From NCBI GenBank assembly GCA_002221725.1, contig NJFT01000017.1, positions 124,001 through 188,000 on the forward strand: 64,000 bases of DNA. The letters run 5' to 3'. Source of the DNA: Scedosporium boydii. Its lineage: Eukaryota; Ascomycota; Sordariomycetes; Microascales; Microascaceae. The translations under genes and the position numbers were made by a program. Below, one piece after another: positions 10,114 to 21,539 of this stretch. How positions within the stretch are numbered: the first letter of the stretch is position 1; each line of letters starts with the position of its first letter. The notes beneath the pieces were generated by a model. The model saw nothing but the letters and a program-made list of their open reading frames with translations. It had not been told where the DNA came from and searched no databases.

Positions 10114-12703
10114 CTGTCGTCAGGGCAAGTGAGAGACTAAGACAAGCAAAATAATGGTCGGTAAGCATCGAAAAGCAGCTCGGTACTGGGTGTCCTCGGA
10201 GTAGACGAAGGAAGTAACGACGATATGGGAATGGTTTGTATGGAATTATTTGGCAGCCTAGAGGAATAGCATGAAGGCCCATTGCTGCGCCGCATATATT
10301 ATTGGTACTATTGGTCCACAAGTGACAAAGCCCGAGGGACTAGGAGATGAGACATATTAGCGGTGCCCAGCCTGTAAGAAGCCCATCCAATCTTCCCGTC
10401 CATCGTCGAATGGGACGGCGATTAAAGTTTCGATGCTGGGTAATGCGCAGAGATGGCAACGCCCGAGGTGAATTAAACCTTTCACACCCGAAGCAGGGAC
10501 TACACCGCTACCATAGATCTGCTCGTCAGGAAATTCAAAGAGGCCAATGTGCGCCAATCACTTGAATGTGGGAGAGGATCCGAGCAGTGGCGAGCAATCT
10601 AGCAATATTGACCGAGAACCGGGAACCAGGGAAATTCGAGAAGAATAGGTAGGGAGAAAGAGGGATGGAGATAATATGTATATATATATTCTTTTCTTCG
10701 GAGACGCGAAGCAGGCCGAATAGGAATGCTCCATATGTACAAACCTTGACAGCAGGTCTCCTGCAGATGCTCCCCTTTGAGAAGAGGAGAACACTGATGA
10801 ATTAGGAACGAATTCTGTGGCAGCCTCGCACAATAATATCTACATCGAGTACCACGTTTGCTGGGAGACTACTCTAAGGCTTTCTCGTGCGTCATAGTGG
10901 TCGAAGGTCAGTCGTGGACAGGGATGCACGGGCTGAAGCCTTCAGGACAAAATTCGAGCAGATCCAAGGTGAGACTCGCCCCGTTCGGGCATTCGATAGT
11001 CAGGTTACCGTCCAGTTCAGCTGGATATCGGGGATGCATATTATTTGTCACCTCATATCTTCTGCGCTCAAGGGTCGTCGTTCCCTTTTCGAAGAATTAG
11101 GGGAGAGACAGACATGCCCACATACACCCGACGTTGACCACAGCCACATTCACAGAAGCGTATAGTGGTAAACCGGCGGCGAAGAAACTGTGCGGATCGA
11201 ATGGTAGATCGTGAGGCGGAAGTTGGTCGTCGATGGGGTGTAGTTCCGGAAGAACCTCGCTCGTGAAAAGAAGGGAAATAAACAAAGTACTGCGGTCCCC
11301 ATGCCTCCACTCAAAGGGGTATACCTTTTTTATTTACTAATTTTCTCCCCGAGGTTTGATTGGCAGCCGGTAAAGCAGGCCGAGAGGATTCGCGGTGCGG
11401 ATGCATTAAGTCTTGAAGAGGCTGCGAACCAAAAAAAGGCTGGACCCCGTATCTTAATCGTGATTGTTTTCGAATCAGTACAAATAGGAGTATGGCGTAC
11501 GACAGCTCATCTCCTCCTCGAGGGAGCGGACGCGGGGAGGCGGCCGAAGTTCTTGGCTTTCTCGGATCCGGCGGATAGCTCTGACGATGTGACCCCATCA
11601 CTCGGTAAGTCCCTGTCCATGTTTGCGGTTCGGCCAGCTGCTCATGTCGGGTCGGTAACCCTATCACGAAATCACGAATGGAACTGAACATCCCAACCAA
11701 ACAGCATCTCGGTCTCTAAAGAGAAAAAAAAATGGACAAGAAATAGAAAGACTAGGCTGGATAAAGACGTCTCCCCGACTCTCTTGCTTCAATAAAACCC
11801 CACCTATCAAGCTTGTCTCAGTAGCAAGAAAGAGCTTGCTATTAGTCTTGGAAGTGAAGAGGGCCCAAGACAACGACCGATTGCCTTGAGCACGTGGCCA
11901 CTGCGAAAAAAATCGTAAAATATTGATCTTTTCCTGACAAACGTCATTCCTGCACTCTCTGGACAGGCGGAGCTGGACCCGTCCGAGTGGAGGAAAGAGA
12001 GTGGATGCGCACCGGCGTGGGTGAATGAATGGAGACACCGACGGTGGCGTGGGGGGGAGAGAGAACTTTTCCGCTCTCACCACAACAGGTACGAAGTGGA
12101 TACGGAACGATAGAAAACCGGCTTTCTTTACTTTACTCTGCTCGACTTTCACTCAACTCAGTGCTCTCTACCTCTGCTGTTGCCGGCATAGCCGAAGTTT
12201 GGTGCCACCAAGCCAATGACCGTAGAGGGATTCGACAACTGCTCCACCACTCATCCAGGAGTTAAGTTGGGCCCTCGACAGCAAGCTCGTGCTAAAGATT
12301 ATAGTAGAGGATCGGCGGCCTGTCATAAAGCTAATTTTTCGTGGCACAGCGGGGTCTTGTAGTAGATGGATACTATATGTCGAAACGTTTTTGAAAAAAA
12401 AAAAAAGAGGCACGCGACACCACACCTGCCTCGATGCCAAGAGATCTCGTAGAATATTTTCTGCAGAAGGGCTGCCCGAGCCAGGTCCCGTCTTGGCGAG
12501 AAAGCTTGTCCCGAGAGTTCGCCGATACCTGAAAGGCTCTCGAGATCGTGGAGTGGCAGTGCAAGTGGGCGAAAAAGAGAAGATAATCAAGTGTCACTCC
12601 ACGGGTGCGGCGTAGATTCAGTCTCCAAATAGGGGTTAGTCGACTGAATACAAGAGGCGAATCTTCAACGGAACAAGTTCCTGCAATCGATACCGCCGGT
12701 GGA

Positions 12704-12724
12704 GAGACTGGAGACTGGAGACTG
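12704..12724. repeat. Tandem repeat, 3 x 7 bp (GAGACTG)
   Basis: Three perfect head-to-tail copies of GAGACTG sit about 480 bp upstream of the phosphate symporter ATG. It may be chance low complexity. Confidence 0.8.
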
Positions 12725-12784
12725 GTCGATAGCTTTTTCTTGATCGATCCGGCGCCGTGGGGCCACACTCCGTCTCACACCCCC

Positions 12785-12790
12785 CACGTG
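12785..12790. promoter_or_regulatory. CACGTG palindrome, candidate NUC-1/Pho4-type site
   Basis: The palindrome CACGTG lies about 410 bp upstream of the ATG of a PHO-4 type phosphate symporter. In Neurospora and yeast the bHLH regulators NUC-1 and Pho4 bind CACGTG-type sites upstream of phosphate-starvation genes, including this permease class. The match and its position are seen; regulation is inferred. A second CACGTG is about 900 bp further upstream (11891). Confidence 0.45.
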
Positions 12791-13199
12791 TATCCTTCTC
12801 GGGCTCTCGTAGGACCGGAGCCTGCATCTGATTCCGTCCGGTCGGGGGCAGCGTCGTATTACTGGCATCTCCGACACGGGACGTGACGATAGATCGAGAG
12901 ATGGCTCGGTGTCTCCAATTCGGCAATTCAGCACCTGGCTATCTTTTCGAGTGTAAACTACGATTTAGCAAGGATTGAAGAAGCATCTAGACTTTGAAAA
13001 ATTTAACCCACGGTTCGAGTTAGGAGAAGATGAAGGGAAGATGTGGATAATGAGCGCGGCGTGGCGTCACCATGGGAAAGGATAAATTTCAGTGTCCTCC
13101 CGCTGCTTCTTGCGAGGAAATTCAGTCATCTTTCTGGTCCAGCAAGATTCCAGAACCAGCCCTTTAACTGCAGTCTTTGAACTCAATCAGACTGACAAG

Positions 13200-15226
13200 A
13201 TGGTGCTTCACCAATATGATTACATCTTTGCCATTGGCACTTTGTTTGCCATGCTAGACGCCTACAACAATGGCGCAAGTGAGTACTCCTCCGTCAGCCT
13301 TCTTCCATCAGTCCTCTTCCGCCTATCTCCAGCCTCCACGGCTAGCCAGTCTTTCTTCTTCCATACCAATGATTTTTCTTCTACCGACCTTCCGCTAACA
13401 TTAAACAGACGATGTGGCAAACGCCTGGGCTACCAGTGTCTCGTCTAGGTCCGTCACCTACAGGCAGGCCATGGTCTTCGGTACAGTCTTTGAAATGCTA
13501 GGCGCTATCTGCGTCGGTGCCCGTACGGCAGACACTATCAAGAACGGCATCATCCCCAACTCAGCCTTCCGTGATAACGCCGGCGTCCAGATGCTCGCCT
13601 TCACCTGCGCCCTCGCCGCCGCCTCCTCTTGGGTTATGTGGTGCACTCGACACTCTGCCCACGTTTCCTCCACATATTCACTCGTTTCTGCCGTTGCTGG
13701 TGTTGGTGTTGCAACCGTTGGTGCCTCGCAAGTCCAGTGGGGCTGGAACAATGGCAAGGGACTTGGTGCCATTTTCGCCGGTCTCGTCATGGCTCCTACC
13801 ATCTCTGGGTGCTTCGGCTCCATCATCTTCACGCTCATCAAAGTCATCGTGCACATGCGGAAGAACCCTGTTCCGTGGGCTGTCTACAGCTCCCCCTTCT
13901 GGTTCCTTCTCGCCTCCACTCTTTGTACGCTTTCCATCGTTTACAAGGGTTCTCCCAGTCTTGGCCTCAACAAGAAGCCAGGTTGGTACATTGCCGCCGT
14001 CACCATGGGCTGTGGTGGTGGTGTAGGCCTCCTCTCCGCTCTCTTCTTTGTTCCCTACTTGCGTGCTAGGGTCATCAAGAAGGACTACACTGTCAGGTGG
14101 TACATGTTCTTCCTGGGCCCTTTGCTCTGGAATCGCCCCGCACCCGAAGATGCCGAAACCGCCCATATCCCCAACTACGCCGTGGTGCAAGACGACGATG
14201 ATGATGAGAGCAACGAGAAGAAGAACACTGCTGTCGGCGGCTCTCCCAAGTCTGTCGCCGAGTCTAACCTCACCGCCAACGACCTCCAGATGCCCGAGCC
14301 TGCCCATAGCGACGGCGAAAAGGAATTGGTTGGCAACGAAGCCAAGCAGTTGTCCTACAAGGAGATTGCTGCGCAGGGCGATCGCCGACTCCGCGAAAAA
14401 CTTATAAAGAAACGCGCCCCTATCGGATGGGCTTTACGTACTCTGCGTGACAACCCCATGGGTCCCGGCCAAATTTACGAGCTGCACAACATCAAGATGC
14501 TCGCCAAGCGTATCCCCGCCATGATCGTCTGCGGTCTCCTCTACGGTTTCCACTACGATATTCATGCCGCCCAGACCGGTATCGCGGGTACCCCGGATGG
14601 CCAGCGTATGCAACGTGTCTACGCCCACGCTAAGAAATATCCCAACGAAGTCGAGCACACCTATTCGTTCATCCAGGTCCTCACTGCCTGCACGGCTTCT
14701 TTCGCGCACGGCGCTAATGATATCGGCAATTCGGTTGGTCCCTGGGCCGTCATCTACTCCGCCTGGAAGACCGGCAACGCTGCCGCTTCCAAGGCTCCCG
14801 TCCCCGTATGGCAACTTGCCGTCCTGGCTGCCATGATTTCGGTGGGCCTCATAACATACGGTTTTAACATCATGAAGGGTGAGTGTGCTCCTGGTCGTCG
14901 AATAAACAATCTCCAGTTGCTAACGTTTCTCTTCTGCAGTCATGGGCAACAAAATCACTTATCACTCTCCCAGCCGTGGCTGTTCCATGGAAATGGGAGC
15001 TGCTCTCACTGTGCTTATCTTTTCCCAGTACTCCCTCCCTGTCTCGACGTCCATGTGTATTACCGGTGCCACGGTCGGTGTCGGTCTTTGCAATGGGACA
15101 TGGAGGGCCGTTAACTGGCAGCGAGTGACTCTGTTGCTTATTTCGTGGTTCGCCACGATCCCCGTTGCTGGCACCCTGGGCGGATGCTTGATGGGTCTCT
15201 TCATTAATGCCCCTCACTTCTTTTAG
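13200..15226 (+). CDS. pho-4: PHO-4 type Na+/phosphate symporter (PiT family)
   Basis: This is a plasma-membrane high-affinity inorganic phosphate transporter of the PiT/PHO-4 family (Neurospora pho-4, yeast PHO89). The model is join(13200..13278,13409..14878,14940..15226), 611 aa, the usual size. The duplicated family signature is present twice: GANDVANAWATSV near the N-terminus, restored across intron 1, and GANDIGNSVGPWA in the second half. The N-terminal start MVLHQYDYIFAIGTLFA is typical of fungal members. The two membrane halves are separated by a long charged cytoplasmic loop (about residues 245-385) with an aspartate run (QDDDDDESNEKKN). Intron 2 restores a phase-1 codon. CACGTG in the promoter suggests phosphate-starvation control. 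Confidence 0.95.
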
Positions 15227-16022
15227 AAGATATAAAAGATATAATTAGAATGCTTTGATAGATTTGATAGATTTGATAGATCGTTGAGCGATTGTAGAGC
15301 GATAGAAAGAATATATACTACGACATTGTTTTTCCTAATCTTTTATGGCAACATGTGTGACGTCCCCTAATGTCCTCTCAGTCCCCCTGCGCGGAGCCAA
15401 AAACCGAGTCATAAATTGGGCTAGTGAAAATGAGAAAAGGAGACACTCAACTTCAATTCGAATACGGCCGTTGCAAGATGCAGAGGGGAGGGAAATTCAT
15501 GGAAGGTAGTAGACTTGATACTTCGTCGGTTCTGGTGGGGGTTAATTTATCGGCCGAGAGAAGGTCGGGTTCTCCGAGTGCATCCTCCTCATGATGGGCA
15601 GAGCAAACACAACCCTAGGTTCGATACTAATCAAAAGGGTTGGGAATGAGCTCAAATGCTAGGAGAAAGTAGAGCGATTGGTGTACGTAGGTTGCTCAAC
15701 GAACCTCAGGAAAACAGTCACTCGAGCAAAGAGAGCGGCCGTGGAAACATGGAAAGGAAGTAATGGCGGAACGCTACATCCTATGACAACATCTATGTAA
15801 CCCGTATCCCTTCCCATTCACATCATTTAAACTGCCCCCAAGACCCAGTCCCAAGGGCCCCAACTTTGGCCCGCGATGGGGGTGGTTCAGCCCTGCCGAA
15901 CTGGAACTTATATATCCACAAGCTTTTCTTTCTTTTGATTTGGCTCATTACTACGCATGCAAACGACACCTTTTTCCTGCTGCTACGCGCCAAAATAAAT
16001 CATTAATGTAGTAGAGTATAAT
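15227..16022. other. Intergenic between convergent genes
   Basis: Contains the 3' flanks of the phosphate symporter and the leftward sphingolipid methyltransferase. A 3x9-bp tandem repeat (15255-15281) lies in the probable 3' UTR of the symporter. No other gene is seen. Confidence 0.6.
15255..15281. repeat. Tandem repeat, 3 x 9 bp (TTGATAGAT)
   Basis: Three perfect copies of TTGATAGAT lie 29 bases after the stop codon of the phosphate symporter, so within its likely 3' UTR. Confidence 0.85.
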
Positions 16023-17933
16023 CTACTGGGGAAGAGTAGCCTTGCCAGCGGCCTTGCTCTTGGCGAGGGCGCCATGAAGACCATACTGGGAGGCGACACC
16101 GTCGATGCGGTGGACAGTGTTGAGGTTCTTTCGGACGACAAACTGGAAGCAGGTGGCACTTCCCTGTCGAGAGGCGATGACGGACCAGGCGAGGAAGAGC
16201 TCCCAAATCTGAGTGAAAAGGTTAGCAATTATATTTGCATCGGGTCTTGCACGGGGGAATGTGACAGGGGACAAAAAGCTTACCCTGTACCATCGCTGGC
16301 CGTACTTGGCCTTGACCTTGTCAGCGTTGCCGAGCCAGTTGCGGTACCATCGCCAAAGAGTACCAGAGTAGTGAACGCCGACAGTATCAATGCTGCAAAT
16401 AAATCGTTAGCCCACGAAAACGTTCGACAACTCCTATATTCGTAACAATGTTTGAATGACTGGTGCTCACCTCTTAATCTCGAAACCAGCCCTCTCCAGG
16501 CACAAAGTGTAGAACCAGAGGGGAGTCGAGGCATCAGCGCCAGGGAAGATGTGCTTGTTGAGGTAGAGACCCCAGACCAAGTCCTCGTACTGCCAAGCCT
16601 GTCGGAGACCGGAAAGCTGGACGTACATGGCGCCATCGTCCTCGAGGAGGTCGTAGCACTGGCGGAAGAAGCCCGTGAGCTTGCGGATGCCGACGTGCTC
16701 GCCCATCTCGAGCTGGGAAATCTTGTTGAACTTGCGGCCGGTCATGTCGCGGTAGTCCATGCAGACAATCTCGCTCTGCTCCTCGGGGATACCGGCCCTG
16801 CGGAGGGCGTCGTTGCCCCAGGCTGTCTGGTTGCGGGCGATGGTGAGACCGGTGACCTTGGCGCCGTAGTTGAGACTGGCGAACCTGGCAAGAGTACCCC
16901 AACCGCAGCCAATATCGAGGAGGGTCTCGCCTTCCTTGAGCTCGAGCTTCTCGCAGACGACGGCCATCTTGTTGTCCTGCATCTCCTCAAGGGTCTCCTC
17001 CTTCTCGAGGTCGGAGATGATGCCAGAGGTGTAGATCATACGAGGACCCAGGAACCAAGCATAGTGATCGTTTCCGGCATCGTAAGTAGGTTGAATCTGG
17101 TTCTCGTCCTGCTCTCGACTATGAGAGATGACGTCGGCGGCAAAGGAGAAGAGGATGTACTTGAAGAGGTCCCAGGTGAAGCTAAAGTTGGACCAATCGT
17201 GGCGGTACTCTAGGACGTCGAGGCAGTCGCCATTGAAGTCGACCTCGCCATTGATGTACATGTTCGAGAAGGTCTGGATGGGGATCTTGCGCCTTCCACT
17301 CCATCGGAGGCGATCGGACTCATTCTTGAAGCTGAGGTACTTCTCGACGGGGCGACCGGGGAGCTTGACCTTGTCGTTGAGGGGAGGGCTGTAGGAGGAG
17401 GCGAAGTACCAGTAGACAACGAGGATAGGGAAGAACGTGATGAGGCCAAAGAAGATGGACGTCTTCAGGCCGCCACCAATCTTCCAGGCGAGATATGTCG
17501 GGATACCGATGGCGAAGGCCAGCAGGAAGCTGTTGGAGAAGCTTTCGCTGCCGGGGCCATCGGCGGGGAGGGGAGCATTCTTGATAGCGGGATACTATGG
17601 TAGAGCAAAAAGGGGAAAGGGGGAAAACGAGTTAGCTTTGGTCAATGGCTTCTTCAATCGGATGGATGGGAATAAAGGACGGAGGCAAAGGGAGTTTAGG
17701 TGTGCAGGAGGCGAAAGTTAGAAAAGGGTAAGGGACTTCGGAGGGTGGTAAGCAGCCACCCGGATGCCGATTGACCCGATGATGCTTTGGTTCTGAAGCT
17801 CAGGGGAGCTTACCTTGGTGACCTTGACTCCGCAATCCTGACCGGTCTCGAACTGGGAGGGCTGAGCGGCGGGCGTCTCGATAAACTCGACGTCGGCCTC
17901 GAGCTCTTGGCCATTCGGGGCTTTGGACCCCAT
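16023..17933 (-). CDS. Sphingolipid C9-methyltransferase (CFA synthase-like)
   Basis: The enzyme transfers a methyl group from S-adenosylmethionine to C9 of the sphingoid base of fungal glucosylceramides, a fungus-specific step at ER or Golgi membranes. The model is complement(join(16023..16208,16284..16392,16471..17594,17814..17933)), 512 aa, close to family length, all in phase. An N-terminal double membrane span (about 60-115) is followed by a cyclopropane-fatty-acid-synthase-like domain. The SAM loop LLDIGCGWGTLARFA is near residues 265-279. YDAGNDHYAWFLGPRMIYTS and ERAGFEIKSIDTVGVHYSG match the family. The first exon encodes a short hydrophilic leader. No other glucosylceramide pathway gene is linked. 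Confidence 0.94.
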
Positions 17934-19468
17934 GATGGAATGCGGATGGAGAGGTGTGGTGGGAGGGCGAGGAATGGTCGTGGTTTGACGACGACTTGGA
18001 GGGAAGCTGAGCTGAGCTGGTTTGAAGATTCCAGGAGGCAGAAAGGAAGGGAAAAAAAGCCAATTTGTTGGCTTGAACTTTCCTTGTGATTGGAGGGGAG
18101 GTTGGAGGGTCCAGGCAACCGAATAAAAGGCAATGATGTGCGGATGGATAAAATGGTGGATAAAGGGGGAATAAAAATGGATAATTAAGCATAACTTGTA
18201 CCTGACACTAGTGATAATGGCTTGGGGTGACAATGGGTGTCAATGGATGACAGTCGGGGAATGATGGGAATAATGGATTTTGTGCCTGGGAATGTTATGC
18301 ACCAGGAACAGATGTGTTACAGTTTCAATTGAATAGCTGCACTGTCCTGCAGGGCCATTGCTGACAAAGATCCCGTTCCAAAAGGACACAAAGTACTTCG
18401 TACTTCGAACATGTGCCCCCTGTCTGCGACCCGACTCGTTCGATTTCTAGCAGAGTAATTTCCACACTGAAATGAAGTTGAGGGATCTGTGGACATTCAG
18501 TGGGTGCCCCCTAAGCAAACGCGGTCGAGGGTCGGACGACCAACACCGGTTCTCTGTGGAAGTGCTCTGAAATCCGCTCCGTTTCCAGCAGACCCAGGCC
18601 CTCCTGCCACGTCAACCAAGGACCTATTGGTGGCTTCAACGTGTTACCGTTCGAATGGTGGAAGCGGCATTGGAATATTACACGTACGGATGAAAGGATT
18701 TCGAGAATGTCGAAGCATGGTGGGACGGTTTGTTCCGACTCATGAGCCACACAGCGGTGATACCTGCGGTGCATCCCACGCGTCGTAAATTAGTATGCGT
18801 CGAGCCGGACTGAATTAGAAGGTGGGTGTCTGTCCACTGTTTTCCTCCCTTGACTGACGGCCAGCTGGCAGGCCGCACCCATACATTTTCCAGGGGATTT
18901 ATTTATCGTGAGCAGAAATATCAGAGCAGAAATGTCAGATGGAAGCCTGAGAGGTGGCCTCATTGTTTGTTGCGGGATAACTTTCCGCATCGTATAGAGT
19001 TTTTAGACATTAAACAGATCTAGAATCGAAATTGGGATATCAAGCAGTCTACAGGAGCGTAAGAGCATGAGAGCGAAGCTTCTCAGAACCTCGGTGAAAC
19101 AAAAGTGTTCCTCCCCCGCTGTTAAAATATGTCGTCCTCATCTATAGAATCGTGCACCATCAAAGATCTGAACTCAGCACTCACAATACTGATCAATCTT
19201 ACTCCTCCCCCTAGTCAAGAAGCAAGGGAAAAGGTATTTGGTGATTATTAATATTATAAATCTTTTTTCTTTTTCGGGGTTTGCTGATAAACTCCGTCTA
19301 ACACCGTAAATGCAGGTTGTAAGATCTAGTCATCCGGGAAAGGATCAATATTGAATCAATAATATATATCGAGACATGACCGCGCGTGCCTTCAGCCTAT
19401 GTCGTATCCAGTGTTGCAACCGATTTAGTAAAGTGATCAAGACGAACAGCTATCAAGCAAAACCAACA
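17934..19468. other. Intergenic between divergent genes
   Basis: About 1.5 kb separating the leftward methyltransferase from the rightward SDR. It should hold both promoters. I see no coding exon, RNA gene or repeat in it. Confidence 0.6.
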
Positions 19469-20646
19469 ATGACAACTGTCGCAAAAACCATTGTGGCCAC
19501 TGGCGTCTCGTCCGGGCTAGTGAGCGAAACCATTTGGACATTGACCATGGGAGAACCATATATCAACTGACTGTATCATAGGGCTTTGAAGCCATCAAGC
19601 ACCTTCTTGGGCAAACTCAGCAGCCATACAGAGTCATCCTCGGCGCTCGCAATGCCAACGCTGCTAAGACGGCCTACGAAGAAGTCAAGTTTAATACGGC
19701 CAAGCATACCGTTTCAGTTCTGCCTCTGGAGCTTGACGATTTGAAAGATGTAAAGCGCTTCGCCCACCAGGCTCTCGAGGCCGTTGGCAGCGGTCCGATT
19801 GATTATCTTCTTTTGAACGCCGCTCTTGGTCCTGGCGGCGAGACCTTGAACTTGAGCGGTTCCAAGTGGCGGGAGATTTACGTGGTGAATTCTCTTTGTG
19901 AGTGCTTATTTGATTCTCTGCTGGTCAAATCATGACAAAACGACGGTTGGACTAAATGCGGCACACCTAACTCAGCCCAACATTACTTGGTGCACCTACT
20001 CAAGGAGAAACTAATTTCTTCTCGCTCGCGGCTTCTCTTCGTCTCATCGGGAGGGATCCGTGGCGTATCTGATCCGAGTAAGTCCATAAGCACCTCTTTG
20101 GAGATACATGTCAATACGCACACAAAGAGTATTCTGACTTCACTTCAGGCGTTTTGGAGGACCACCTCAGGGCTGGAACGACCGACAAAAGCCTCCTGAT
20201 CTATAATGAGACCAAGTTCGTCGGGCTCCTAAATGCGCACTGGTGGCGACGCCAGCTTACGGGGCGGTGCGCCGTTCTTGCCGTCTCGCCGGGCCTCATT
20301 CCCAATACGGGTCTCGGCAGGGGCTTGGACTGGAAGATACCGACTGATATACCGGACGCAAAATCCGTTTCCGAAGGCAAGTCAACACCCATAATGCAGT
20401 ATCTCTTAAAGTCCAGCACTAAACCTGGGGGCGTGAGCTCGAAACTGACCGTTTTATGAAGGCGGACAGAACATCATTCGAGCATTCTTCCAGGATAACT
20501 TTCCAGAGGATCCGGATCAAATCTTCCTAACAAGCTGGGGAGAGTGGTGGCCCAAGGACGTGTATGAGAAGACACTCGACAAAAGTCTGCAGGATAAATG
20601 GTCCCCGACCTTGGAGGAGATTGAGGCAGAAGAGAGAGTAAACTGA
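19469..20646 (+). CDS. Short-chain dehydrogenase/reductase, with a GC-AG intron
   Basis: This is an NAD(P)H-dependent SDR of about 293 aa. The model is join(19469..19519,19582..19897,19976..20077,20149..20376,20462..20646), five exons, all in phase. The cofactor loop TGVSSGLG is built across intron 1. LLLNAAL corresponds to the NNAG strand, LLFVSSGG carries the catalytic Ser region, and YNETKF is the catalytic YxxxK. VSPGLIPNTGLGRG follows as the usual PG motif. The last intron appears to use a GC donor (GAAG|GCAAGT), the only way I found to join the conserved exons without a stop. An upstream in-frame ATG at 19376 exists but the fold begins at MTTVAKTIVATG, so I start at 19469. Substrate unknown. 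Confidence 0.85.
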
Positions 20647-20711
20647 CATTGATATGCAATAAAGAGTCATTGCGTTAAGAAAGGAGTCCACTTTCTTAAT
20701 TCTTTACCCCG

Positions 20712-20962
20712 AGCTGTAAAATAAATTCCTTTTTAGGGAACTTGCCTTCCCATGTCCGTGTCGATCATCTTCCTTTGCACTTGGCTTATACCGCCGACTC
20801 ATTCACCGAGCCTTTACATGAGAAAGGCGAATCATCCTGCGGAGGGTGGTCACTCAATAGAAGTGATGGACATGGCTCTGCGCCCTCAGCCACCTTTTGG
20901 AGTCTATCGGTTTAATAATCGACCGGTGCTGACGATGTGATGGACGCCCGATGATTCAGATC
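20712..20962 (+). repeat. Direct repeat A, copy 1 (~250 bp)
   Basis: This segment aligns over its whole length with 22025-22263 in the same orientation. Shared stretches include CTGTAAAATAAA near the start, CTCATTCACCGAGCC in the middle, and GCTGACGATGTGATGGA near the end. Most differences are transitions, plus a few small indels. The two copies flank the small secreted protein gene at 21246. Confidence 0.88.
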
Positions 20963-21111
20963 ACTTTCCAGTAGGTTGCCACGGCGCAGGCTCGGCCCAC
21001 TGCGGGCCAGCTGATATCCATCTCGAGCAACGATCAGCGCCTATTCTGCCTCAAAATAGGCGCCACGACGCCTTGGATCCTGGGAACAGAAAACATCTGA
21101 ATTCTTCCAAA

Positions 21112-21119
21112 TATAAAAG
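21112..21119 (+). promoter_or_regulatory. TATA box of small secreted protein gene
   Basis: TATAAAAG lies 134 bp upstream of the ATG at 21246, followed by a CA/CT-rich leader. This is a plausible strong core promoter for a secreted small protein. Confidence 0.5.
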
Positions 21120-21245
21120 AAGCCGAATTTTCCTGTCCCAATTGTGAACGAACCTCCAAGCTTCAAACTTCAAACTTCACTGGTATATTCAGTAGGATCC
21201 TTCATCACCCAAGTATAACGCAAAGTCCGGAATCTCCTGCCCAAA

Positions 21246-21539
21246 ATGAAAGCCACTCTAATCCTCGTTTCTCTTCTCCCTCTTCTCGGCTCCGCTCAAC
21301 TCAAGACAATTGACACCAGCCGTATCCCTAGTGAGCTCTTCGAAGCCTCTCCGAGCGACGAGGGGAGCGCGGTCGCCCGCGCTGGCGGCAGCAATGCTGC
21401 TGCGGTTTCCTGTCCACCTGGATACCCCTTCCTCTGCGCCGGTTTCTGCTGCCGGTACAACATCTGCTGTCGGAGGTCCTGTTGCAACTGGGACGCTGAT
21501 TTCTGCGGCGCCGACGGTTTGTGCTATAAGTGGGTTTGA
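21246..21539 (+). CDS. Small secreted cysteine-rich protein (candidate effector)
   Basis: An intronless 97-aa protein. The signal peptide is MKATLILVSLLPLLGSAQ (about residues 1-18). A short hydrophilic pro-region (about 19-53) is followed by a compact C-terminal domain of about 44 residues holding ten cysteines, with three adjacent CC pairs (GFCCR, NICCRR, SCCNW). Ten cysteines would allow five disulfides. The gene has a good TATA box and sits between two direct repeats, a setting typical of fast-evolving effector-like genes. I recognise no named family and infer no activity; it may equally be a defensin-like antimicrobial or a developmental secreted peptide. Confidence 0.82.
   Translation: MKATLILVSLLPLLGSAQLKTIDTSRIPSELFEASPSDEGSAVARAGGSNAAAVSCPPGYPFLCAGFCCRYNICCRRSCCNWDADFCGADGLCYKWV

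Larger units (their letters stand above)
10114..13199. other. Long intergenic region, no gene seen
   Basis: About 3 kb with only short ORFs that lack protein-like composition. It probably contains the unresolved first exon of the leftward PQ-loop gene near 10.1-10.4 kb and the promoter of the phosphate symporter on the right. CACGTG palindromes lie at 11891-11896 and 12785-12790, and a 3x7-bp tandem repeat lies at 12704-12724. Confidence 0.55.
20647..21245. other. Intergenic with direct-repeat copy and small-protein promoter
   Basis: Contains copy 1 of a ~250 bp direct repeat (20712-20962) and, further right, the TATA-bearing promoter of the small secreted protein gene. No other coding exon is seen. 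Confidence 0.7.

Noticed and set aside
11664..12152. 162-codon minus-strand ORF
   Set aside because: Low-complexity serine/phenylalanine-rich translation with no family character or splice partners.
13458..14814. Several long minus-strand ORFs inside the phosphate symporter
   Set aside because: Antisense shadows of a GC-rich coding exon; the plus-strand frame carries the full PiT family signatures.
16452..17213. 253-codon plus-strand ORF
   Set aside because: Antisense shadow of the sphingolipid methyltransferase; its composition mirrors the real frame.
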